Of a stretch of 64,000 nucleotides of DNA, positions 23,145-32,135 are shown in pieces. Below the pieces are notes generated by a model, which did not search any database, had not been told where the DNA came from, and saw only the letters and a list, made by a program, of their open reading frames with translations. Within the stretch, counting starts at the first letter, position 1. Each line of letters opens with the position of its first letter. The translations under genes were made by a program, and so were the position numbers. The DNA is from Emydura subglobosa (taxonomy: Eukaryota; Chordata; Testudines; Chelidae): the NCBI GenBank assembly GCA_007922225.1, contig ML679961.1:75342652-75406651 (forward strand), given 5' to 3'.

Positions 23145-23539
23145 AGGTATGTCTAAACTCTGATAAAAGACATGCCACAGAGCTGTGGCTGGCCCAGGTC
23201 AGCTGACTCAGGTCACAGGGCTCAGGCTGCAGAACTATAAAGTTGCAGTGTAGATAGAGTCATAGAAGTGTAGGACTGGAGGGGAGGGACCTCAAGAGGG
23301 CTTCTAGTCCAGTCCCCTGCACTCAAGGCAGATCTAAGTACTATCTAGACCATCCTTGACAAGTGTTTGTCTAACCTGTTTGGGATTGGGCTGGAACCTG
23401 GGCTCTGGGACCCTCCCCCCTCAGGGGTTTTCAGGGTCTGGACTCCAGCCTGAGCCCAAACATCTACACTGCAATTTTATAGCTCCGTAGGTCCAACGCA
23501 GCTGACCACAGGTCTTTTATTGCACTGTATGCATACCCA
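23145..23539. mobile_element. Palindromic MITE interrupted by a CR1 tail
   Basis: The left arm has AGGTATGTCTAAACTCTG, 'aaaagacatgccacagagct', 'ggcccaggtcagctgactca' and 'ctataaagttgcagtgtaga'. The right arm is its mirror: 'catctacactgcaattttat', 'agctgaccacaggtctttta', 'tgcatacccagg'. The arms are separated by an antisense CR1 fragment (23258-23382), so the CR1 inserted into the MITE. Confidence 0.7.
23258..23382 (-). mobile_element. CR1/SINE 3' tail nested in MITE
   Basis: 'gagtcatagaagtgtaggac' through 'gacctcaagagggcttctag' and 'gacaagtgtttgtctaacct' is the reverse complement of the CR1 terminal sequence seen in sense at 18990-19075. Confidence 0.8.
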
Positions 23540-23735
23540 GGGAGCCATAGCTATGCCAACCTAACCCCTGGGGTAGACTCAGTTAGGTCAACAGAAGAAT
23601 TCTTCCATCGACCTAGCTACCACTCCTTGGGGAGGTGAATTACGAACAGCAACAGAAACAAACTTTCCATTGCTGTAGGAAGCATCTACAATAGGTGCAG
23701 CGCCATAGCTGTATCACCATAGTGCCTGTGGTGTC
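23540..23735. repeat. Second Harbinger-type MITE fragment
   Basis: 'gagccatagctatgccaacc', 'gggtagactcagttaggtca', 'cttccatcgacctagctacc' and 'ctgtaggaagcatctacaat' match another sauropsid MITE built around a (T/C)GTCTACAC-like end. It lies directly against the previous element. Confidence 0.5.
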
Positions 23736-23737
23736 AC

Positions 23738-24044
23738 AGTTCCCAACCTTTTTGAGTGAGAGCCCTACTAGTTAACACTAGGTAAAACACACGCCTCCCA
23801 CCCCCCACTGACCATAAACACATATAACCCCTATAAACACATATGATAATAGTACTACCACTACTAAATTATCTGAGTAAGAAGCTAATTCTTCCCTGGC
23901 GCAGCCGCCACCACATGCCCTGTGTGGCTCTGCTTCTTTCCATCCCTCATGGACTGAGGGTAATAGAGACAGGGTCTGGTGGGTTGGCCAGGGCTGCTCC
24001 AAGCCCTTACCAGTGTGGGGCTGCTCCTCTCTGGCCAGGCGCCC
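23738..24044 (+). mobile_element. hAT-like left part (truncated)
   Basis: CACAGTTCCCAACCTTTTTG (23736-23755) resembles the hAT terminal sequence CAGTGGTTCCCAACC. No matching right end is found before the Penelope fragment begins near 24045, so the element is probably truncated or interrupted. Confidence 0.45.
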
Positions 24045-24257
24045 GTGGGTCCAGATGATTAAAATGTCATCAGTGTAGCATAGGTAAAGAAGAGGTGCTT
24101 GGGGACGAGTTTTGAGGAAGCGGTGTTCTAGGTTAGCCATAAAAATGTTGGCATACTGTGGAGCCATGTGGGTACCCATAGCTGTGCCACTGACTTGAAG
24201 GTACAGATCACCTCCAAATCTGAAGTAGTTGTGGGTCAGGACAAAGTCACAAAGTTC
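24045..24257 (-). pseudogene. Penelope-like reverse transcriptase fragment
   Basis: On the - strand the frame reads CDFVLTHNYFRFGGDLYLQV, then SGTAMGTHMAPQYANIFMAN, then LYLCYTDDILIIWTHG. GTAMG and the YTDD box are the RT palm motifs. Most family members have Y-I-D-D, so Y-T-D-D here is a likely substitution. The fingers, the remaining palm and the thumb are absent. Downstream of IIWTHG the similarity stops near 24045, where hAT-like sequence begins. Only about 70 residues of an RT of several hundred remain, and there is no start codon of its own, so this is a dead fragment. Confidence 0.85.
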
Positions 24258-24653
24258 AGCTATCCCTGCAACAAAGCCCGTTGCCAATTCTGCCCCCACA
24301 TCGACTCCAGTGACACCATCACAGGTCCTAACCACATCAACCACGCCATAAGGAGCTCATTCACCTGCACATCTACTAATGTAATATATGCCATCATGTG
24401 CCAGCAATGTCCCTCTGCCATGTACGTTGGCCAAACCGGACTGTCACTACGCAAAAGAATAAATGGACACAAATCAGACATAAAAAATGGGAACATCCAT
24501 AAACCAGTAGGAGAGCACTTAAATCTCCCAGGACACTCTGTAGTGGACTTGAAAGTTGCCATACTTCCACAAAAAACTTCAGAAACAGACTTCAGTGAGA
24601 AACTGCAGAGCTGGAACTCATATGCAAATTTGACACAATCAAACTGGGTCTGA
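24240..24653 (+). pseudogene. Penelope-like GIY-YIG endonuclease region
   Basis: An open frame on + ends at TGA 24651-24653. It shows a Cys-rich segment (PCNKARCQFCPHI), then the GIY-YIG signature in the form NVIYAIMCQQC followed by MYVGQTG, an LRKRINGH arginine/histidine segment and PVGEHL with the conserved glutamate. In the family this nuclease nicks target DNA so that the element's RNA can be copied. About 135 codons are intact, but the linked RT lies on the opposite strand, so no complete polyprotein can be made. The junction between the two strands falls within 24230-24260. The C-terminus ends at QSNWV. Confidence 0.85.
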
Positions 24654-24792
24654 ATAGGGACTTGGAATAGTTATCTCATTACAAGAAGTAATTGTCACCG
24701 TTCAAACATTCTCATCTCCTAATCAATGGTTGTTAATAGGCCTCATCTACTCATGTTTACACCTACCCTCCCCATTGTTGGTTCTTACCCTT

Positions 24793-24793
<1 letters not shown>

Positions 24794-24837
<44 letters not shown>

Positions 24838-24848
24838 TATATACACAC
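24794..24848 (+). repeat. (TA)n microsatellite in Penelope tail
   Basis: A long alternating TA tract with a few C interruptions, inside the non-coding tail of the Penelope-like element. Confidence 0.95.
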
Positions 24849-24867
24849 CTCTTATCTGATTTCTATT

Positions 24868-24935
24868 TCATGCATCACGAAGTGGTTGCAGCCCTTGAAA
24901 GCTTATACCTGCAGAAATTTGTTAGTTTTTAAAGT
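24868..24935 (+). ncRNA. Decayed hammerhead-ribozyme-like motif in Penelope tail
   Basis: The segment 'tgcatcacgaagtggttgca' followed by 'gcccttgaaagcttatacct' aligns with a tail I recall from sauropsid genomes. That tail has the form CTGACGA, a stem of about six base pairs, GAAA, then AGC-TTAT-GCT-C, which is the hammerhead core order. In this copy GAAA (24897-24900) is kept, CTGANGA is altered to CACGA, and the short third stem has mismatches. It is probably no longer a ribozyme. Hammerheads are known in Penelope-like elements, which agrees with its position. Confidence 0.45.
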
Positions 24936-25009
24936 GCTACAGGACTCTTGTTGTTTTTGCTGTATACAGACTAATATGGCTACCCCTCTGGAGCTTTTCA
25001 TCACTGAGG

Positions 25010-26520
25010 TAAAAGTTACCACTATCATTGCTCTGCTGGAGATTTTGAGATGTATCTCAATATTAAATCACACCTATTTTTTGCAATGAAGGTATACACC
25101 CCCTTACACTAGTTCTATCAGAAGCTGCGGCTGTCATCCAAAGAATGCGTTCCTTTGCATTATGTAGATTGCACCTAGTCCATTTTGGAAACTGAGCTCT
25201 TCTCTGCTTACTTTGTTAGATTAATATAAAAAATGCCATTGGCATGATGGCAGGCTATTCTTAATAATGATTAATGGTTGTGATTTAGGCTTGATTAATG
25301 AACTGAGGGGTTAACATGAGCACTTCAATGACTGAGACTGTCAGAGGAGATTAGGGGAAACACCCGTCATATCACCAAATTCTTGTCTCTACTTACTTTT
25401 TAAACAGAACATATTTTGGACACTATAAAAATAATTGGTCTCATTAATTTTTCATGTTTCTTCTTCTGCAGGCTATGGAGTTTCCTTCCTCCGGTCATCC
25501 TCATCTCGGGAAATTAGTTCCTAAATTCTTATTAATTCTCCACTTGGAATCTTTAATGGTCTCAGCTCTCACAAAGTATTTCATTCATCTGGAGGCTGCT
25601 GGACCTGATTGTGCAGGTATTTTCCCTCTTTTCTTCGTCTTCTCCAGTGTGGTGATAAGAATGAATATATTCTAAAAGCAGAGGTAAGATGAAAGGAAGC
25701 CTGCTTCAGATCAGACCCTGCTGCCATTCCATCTAATTAACTTCACCTGAATTTTCAAAGAAAGAAGAAAAACCATCCAAAAATAATTTCAGTCCAATCT
25801 CTGCCCCAGCTTTTAGTCATCATCTTCTTCCTGATACTCATTTATATGGTAGGTAGGGACATTTTAATCAAGCCACATTTCAAAGAGCTGCCCTGAGCTC
25901 ATTTTCACCTGATAGCACGAAAGCGGTCATGTTGCCCATTTCTCCCTCAAGTTGATTGTCATTTTAGGCTAATCAGGGTCAAAGTTATATTCTCTCCTCC
26001 CCTTGTTTAGTAGCGTAAGCAAGAAGTCTTGTCTTCAGCAATTTGATATAGTTGTTCCGGCAGCCCCAGTAACCCTACCCTTGCCCCTTTATGCACTGCC
26101 ATTGCAGCCCTGTTCATACAGCATCATTACATATGTTTACCCCTTCCCAAATACTCAGGTCCCTTCCTATGAGGGGCTCACAGTCTAAGGGCTTGTTTCC
26201 CCCCCGGACACTCTCAATTCAGAACAAGAATCCCCCCAAGGTCAATTATTCCACAACAGCTAATATGGTAAATTTTCATGTGTAGATAAACCCTAAAGCT
26301 AAAACAGACAAGCAGGCAGAGGTTAGGAGAAGGGAAACAATAGGCAGATCTGCCTCAGTCTCTCTATTGTTCTCCTAATGCTTTAATATCTACCATCTTT
26401 ATAAAAAGAAAGAGAATTTGAAATAGAATCACCTATAGGTTTGGGGTTTGCACTTCCTTTGTTCTTGATCAGCAAGAGTCATAAACAATCCACCGTCCCA
26501 AATACTAGTGGAGATTTGTT
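25010..26520. other. Intergenic, unclassified
   Basis: AT-rich DNA with no gene or named repeat that I can support. Confidence 0.5.
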
Positions 26521-26521
26521 A

Positions 26522-26655
26522 TAAATATGAGGCAGTGCCATCCACTAAATAAGAGATTCCACTGGGAATCTGAATTCTCTTCCCAGATCTGACCATGGGT
26601 TGCTGTGTGACCCCGGGCATAAGTTCTCTCTGCAAAATAAGGCAAATGATAACTT
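26522..26655 (+). repeat. MIR / CORE-SINE fragment
   Basis: 'gaggcagtgccatccactaa', 'cttcccagatctgaccatgg' and 'ttgctgtgtgaccccgggca' occur in sense MIR order. The CR1 copy begins just downstream. Confidence 0.65.
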
Positions 26656-26659
26656 TACT

Positions 26660-27466
26660 TTTTTTATTGAAAAACTGGAGATTGGACAGAGAAGTCACAA
26701 GAATGATTTCTGACCTGAAAAATATGCCTTATATGGACAGGCCACAGAGCTCAATCTATTCCATTTATTAAAAAGAAGGTTGTGAACGGATATAACCACA
26801 GTCTCTAATTACTTACACAGGGTGAGGATGTTGGATAGTAGAGGATGCTCTCATCTAGCCAACAAAGGCATAACATCCAGTGGCTGGAAATTCCAGGCAA
26901 AATTCAAACTGGAAACACAATGCAAATTTTTAACATTGAATAATCAACCGTTGAAACAGATTACAATGGGATGTGGTAAATTCTCCATCACTTGAAGTCT
27001 TTAAATCAAGATTTGATGTCATTCTAAGGGTATGTCTACACTGACGGTGGCAAAGTCGCCGCTGTCAGATGGACCTATCTGGATTGACTGAGGGGTGAGT
27101 GAAGACCCACTCAGTCGATCCAGAAGTGGACGCAGTAAAACCACCCCCTCAAGTGACGTAGCACTGTGTCAATGGAAACCGTGTTCCCGTTGGCGCAGTG
27201 CAGTGAAGACGGTGCGCAGAAGAGAAGCACAGCAGTCGATGGGAGTTACGCAAGCTACTCTGCGTAGTTTGCATAACTCCCGTCAACTGCCACCGAATTG
27301 CCTGGTAAGTGTAGACCAGGCCTAAAAGACAGATTTGTAGTTCCCACAAGTTGTTGGATTTCATGCAAGAAACATTCCCTGATCTCATTCTTTCTTATGC
27401 AGGAGGTTAGACTAGATGTGCATAGGCCCATTGTAGCTTTATCATCTATCAGTCTATGAATAAGGA
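26660..27466 (+). mobile_element. CR1 LINE 3' end, split by a MITE
   Basis: The left part ('ggacagagaagtcacaagaa', 'caatgggatgtggtaaattc', ending near 27024) and the right part ('atgcaggaggttagactaga', 'gtctatgaataagg', 27326-27466) together make a CR1 3' region. A Harbinger-type MITE (27028-27322) lies between them. The 5' end is truncated. Confidence 0.75.
27028..27322 (+). mobile_element. Harbinger-type MITE with TAA duplication
   Basis: The ends are GGGTATGTCTACAC (27028) and, in reverse, GGCCTGGTCTACAC (to 27322). TAA flanks both sides (27025-27027 and 27323-27325). Interior sequence such as 'ccactcagtcgatccag' is shared, in reverse, with the copy at 50048. Inserted in CR1, so younger than it. 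Confidence 0.85.
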
Positions 27467-30400
27467 TATTTCACTCCAAGTTTGTCCCTAAGAGCAACCT
27501 CTTCCTAAAGAAATTTGGTTCACTTTCTTTTTTGTCCTGGTTAAAACATTATACAATAAAATACAAATCATGGTGTTAACTATCTCCAGAATTTCTGTAA
27601 TAAATACTGCTGTGCTAACCTGAGGTGATTAGCACAGAACACTTGGGAAAGCAAAGGTGTTCCTGTAATCCTAAAGCACAGTCCCGGGCTGGAAGGCAAT
27701 GCATAGAGGAAGTGGGTAGAAAATGGGGCGGGAAGAGGGCTGGAGGGTTTGAATGCTTCAGAATATATTTAAGTGCAGGAGTGAGTAGAACATGGAGTGA
27801 TGGGAAAGTCATACTGTAGAAAACGCGCAAGCTGGGGAATGGAGCATAGTTGGGAGCATGGCAAAAAAATAATGATCAATTCTTTGCATAGGCTTTTCTG
27901 TCGTTTAAGAGCTCTGTGTGTGAACTTCCTTCATATTTTTCTTTGTGCATCTTTTTCTTCTTTCACCAGAATAAGGTGATGCGAAAAAATTGATGCCACA
28001 TCATGCACAGATCTACTTTGGGTAAAATTAAAATTGTTTGCCTTTTACTAAATATTTGGTACTAAAATTAATACTAGGTAGTAAAACAAACTAATATTTA
28101 CTAAATATTTGAGGGAACTTGGATAAAAGAAACTGACACATGAAAGACATTTTTAGGAGCATAAACAATCACCAAGCAAAACAATGAATGAATACTTTTT
28201 TTCAGCAAGACGTATGAGCAGGTCGGTACATATGGTTAAGCAGACTGGCGATTTCCCACATACAAATTCAGGTGTTTAATTAAATTAATGTACTTGTCTA
28301 TGATACATCTCCTATCTGGCGTATCTAGAAAGAAAATATTTGAGTTGACTCCATTATTTCCAAAGCACGGCATTATCCAAATCCATTTGAGATAAATCAC
28401 TGGTTATATGAACAACTCCAACCCGCCGATAATAGTGGGCATGGTAGTAAAAAACAGAGACGTGCGCTGCTTGACTTTGCAGTATGATTGTAGAAACAAA
28501 ACCTGCAGTAGAACAGTCAAAATATTGATAGCATTTACTTAGCTTGTGAATACATGAAACATTGTCAGTGCTGTAGAATCTACTCCTGATTATAACAGGC
28601 AGAATTACAAAAGCTAGAAAGAGAAGACTAATTAAAAATGGAATAAATTGATGTCAATAGGTCACAATGTGGGAGAGGCAGTGGTCACAACACCCAGTTT
28701 ATCACTTTCCCATTGTGAATGGGATCTCTATTGTCTCAGTCGCCAGCTACGGTTCTGTATCTGTATTGTGAACTAAAATAAGGAACAGCCCCACATAGGC
28801 ACAGTTGCAAAAGGAACACAATTCTCTCAGGAACACCTTATACAAACACACACTTTGATACACTGCATATCAAGAGCTCAGCAACAAGAGGCATGTAATT
28901 AATCTGTGGTCTGTGTAAAGCCTCTGTTCCATTCATATATGTCCATGAGTGGCTAGTCCAAAACCACTGAAGAATTATATCAATTAAGCAACCTTAGAAT
29001 TTTTCTTCCTTGTCTACAGGTGCAGGGAATATTTGAGATGCTTTGTTAGACAAACAGCATTTTCTAGGCGATCTACGTCACAAACAGGTAGAAAAATCTA
29101 CGCTGTCAAATAAAGCAGCACCCTTCTTCATCACTGTAATTGCATTGTGGTTTGTTTGTGTCAAGGAAACAGCAGGTATTCACAATTAAATACAACAGAC
29201 AATTCATTCACTGTATAAAGAACGATGGGGTGTCTCAAAACTGAGCCATTTTGTGTGGAAAGGGACTATAACACGTACTGTTATTACACTGAGTAACAGG
29301 CTGCTGTAATTTTATTTTGAGAGGTCAGTCACACTTTACACAGCAAAGATTTATTGCAATATGGTTATCTTGCAATAACAAGGAAAGGGATGTGGAGCTT
29401 TATATCTCAAGGTCACTGATTGGAATCCCCCTTAGATTAGTTGCTAGTAAAAGAAGCTACCTATACGATGGTTGGTTGGTCAAATGTGAGAAGAGTTACT
29501 TGTCTCAGACCTATTTTCAGAAACCAGATGTCCACAGCACAGCACTAATACAAGTAGCATTAACTGGCCCCACTTCATCCATCTCCAAGGACTGGATAAG
29601 CCACAGAAATTGCACCATACTTTCCGTCCTAATGGTGGTCCTATCGTAATAATTGGGCCTATAAATGTATCCTAGTTATGAGCTCAACTGTAAAAAGGGT
29701 GTGAAAGTTCATAAAATGTCACAATAACCTATAACAACAAATGGTGATGGGACCAGGTGTGAAAAGGAGAGACGGACTCTGTTAGTCCAAACAAAATGGC
29801 CTACTGATATTATTCAAGGACTGTGTTAAGATCATTCCTGGAACCAGAAAACAGTGAATCAAAATTGGTGTGTCAGAAACTAAGCCTAATTGGTGGACAA
29901 AATAATGATGGGATAGGCTATTCCATCTGCCATACCCTTTGTGGAGAGAAAGACAGACAGACTTTGGGGAGACTGTGGCTATTGGAGTGAGCTTTACCAT
30001 CATGGCAGCCACACCCAACACCTTCTGGGACCCCAGACCTTTGTCATCCTGATCCTGAGTGACATCCTGACCAGATGGGCCAGGGCCAGGGACCCAGATG
30101 ACATAACCACCATCACCTGCAATGAAATGGGATTGGACTTAAACAAGAGCAAGGACTACAGCTCTAGCCCATCTCAGCCAACCTCTTCTCCCCCCAAGGA
30201 CAGTTATCACCATCTTTGATACCAACTAAGATTTGTTGTTAAACAAGGGAGTTTTCCCTTCTAAAAAGCTCTCTCCAGATAAAGGGAAAAGGAACAGATG
30301 ATGTTGTTAAATGAAAGCCTTACTTAATAGTTTACATTTAACTGGGTGTTTGCCATTATACTAAGCAGGCTGAGGTCTCTGTATACCAAACTGCAATCCT

Positions 30401-30620
30401 TGTTTAATGCTGTTTAATGTTGGATGGTGACTGGCTTACATTAACACCTTTGGCCCATTTATTCCATCTAAATTAATACAACAGTCCTCCAGGTCAGGTG
30501 TAAGGGACATTGGTGAGGATGGATGAAGTTTTCAGTGCTGAGGTGCAGGCTGAGCTGTGTGGTCAAAGAGAGCTTTCATTCTCTAAGGATACCAGTGCAG
30601 CACTTTTCCAAGCCCTGAAT
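27467..30620. other. Intergenic, unclassified
   Basis: AT-rich DNA. The segment 29700-30240 has a higher GC content and a 92-codon open frame (29941-30219) and could be a retroelement remnant. I recognise no domain in it. Confidence 0.4.
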
Positions 30621-30629
30621 GCAGTAAAA

Positions 30630-30878
30630 GTGATTCACAACCGGGTGTATGTGGCCCCCAGCACCACAGCAGTGGGTGAAGCCCGGAGCCCTGAGCCATC
30701 AACCCGGCTAAAATCCCAAAGCCCGGCCCCTTAGGGGGCTAAAGGCCCAAGCCCCCATCCCCATGGGGCAAGAACCCCAAGCACCCCCCCCCAGCATCCC
30801 CCCACCGCTCACTGGGCCCTGGAATTTTTATAGCATATTGGGAGGGGACCTCAGAAAGGAAAAGGTTAAGAGCTCCTG
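30630..30878. mobile_element. GC-rich hAT-like element
   Basis: The left end GTGATTCACAACCGGGTG and the right end in reverse, CAGGAGCTCTTAACC, resemble the hAT form CAGTGGTTCTCAACC. The flanks CAGTAAAA (30622-30629) and CAATAAAA (30879-30886) match at 7 of 8. The interior is C/G-rich with 'aaagcccggccccttag' type units. The terminal CA of the left end seems lost. Confidence 0.55.
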
Positions 30879-30886
30879 CAATAAAA

Positions 30887-32025
30887 AACACAAACACATG
30901 CTGGATTTTATTTTTTAAGAGGACTCTAAAAAGGGTGTGAATTTTCCTACCAAGATGCCTTTACTTCAATTACATGTAATCAGTAAATCACCTATCTGGA
31001 CTATATTGTATCATAGTTAGGAGGACCTTTCATCTCTCTGACTGACAAATAATGTGTGATGAATGATCAGAAAGCTGCATATAATCAATATGGAAAGAGA
31101 CGCCACCAGCAGAGAGTGCTGCTAAATAACAATGTTTACATTTTAAGGCATAAAAATTAAGTTATTTAAATAAATGAGAAGCAGTGAGAATAAAAATGAT
31201 TAACCAGACCCAGAGAGCTCAGCTAGAGAGAATGCCTTTTGTTTTTGTGTCTGTCTTCCAAAATGACATATCTCAAGCTCTGTTCTCACTGTGATGCGAA
31301 TGAGTCAGCCACTTCTGAGACACGGAGGATCTCTCTTCGGAGGAGGATATACTGTGGCAGTGTCAGACCATTTTGCCTTTATTGTTGTTGTGGGGGAGGG
31401 ATTCTGAACCCACAGCTATTTAATTATGGGGTAATTTAACAATCCAGAGTAAAGCTTTTTGTCTAAGTATTTGGGTGGAAATAAAAGACGACTTAGTTAA
31501 TTCAGATTATGATAAAAACGAGATTTGGCTATGATAGGCTATGGTGACATTTGCACAGGAGTCCGATATGATTGCTAGATGCTTATGTAGTGGCCTGTAC
31601 CCAGATAAGTTTCCCTCTGAGATAACTTGGTCAGCCAGCATAAACCTAGTTCCCTTGCTGCAATTCACCAAAATAATGACAACTATAATCTTCAAAGGGC
31701 CAATTTCTTGGACAAGCAATGTAGCTTTTTGTTTGTTTATAAACAGAACTTGATAAAGAGTATCTAAAAGAATCTGCCCTGAATTAGAGGAACAAGGAGA
31801 CACACAAATAAAAGGGATGGTCTCTTGTTATGTGTTTGTATAGCCACACAGCACCAATGGGGCATTGATCTTGACTGAGACCTCGGGGATGTTACTACAA
31901 TACAGAGAATCATAATAATAATGACAAAACTAAGACGTGCTTCAGACACCCTATTGTAAAATGAAGCATAGATCAAAAAGGTGATGTAGAAAGATGAAAA
32001 CAAACAAACATTCATTTATATATAT

Positions 32026-32032
<7 letters not shown>
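30887..32032. other. Intergenic, no feature seen
   Basis: AT-rich, no supportable gene or named repeat. Confidence 0.5.
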
Positions 32033-32065
<33 letters not shown>

Positions 32066-32135
32066 CAAATGTTTAGAAAGGTCAACATTTAACAAACGTT
32101 TAACAGCGTTAACAATGTTTAACAATAGTAACATA
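32033..32135. repeat. T29 run followed by TTTAACA repeats
   Basis: An unbroken run of 29 T (32033-32061) precedes four near-copies of (G/A)TTTAACA or GTTAACA between about 32084 and 32128. The run could be the antisense poly(A) tail of a decayed retrocopy, but nothing recognisable is attached to it. Confidence 0.6.

Larger units (their letters stand above)
24045..25005. mobile_element. Penelope-like retroelement, internally inverted and truncated
   Basis: A reverse-transcriptase fragment reads on the - strand (24045-24257). A GIY-YIG endonuclease frame reads on the + strand (about 24240-24653). A non-coding tail continues on + to about 25005, ending 'ctaatatggctacccctctg'. The RT plus GIY-YIG pairing defines Penelope-like elements. 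In an intact copy both domains lie on one strand in one frame, so this copy has a 5' inversion or is two abutting fragments. It has no intact ORF. Confidence 0.85.
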
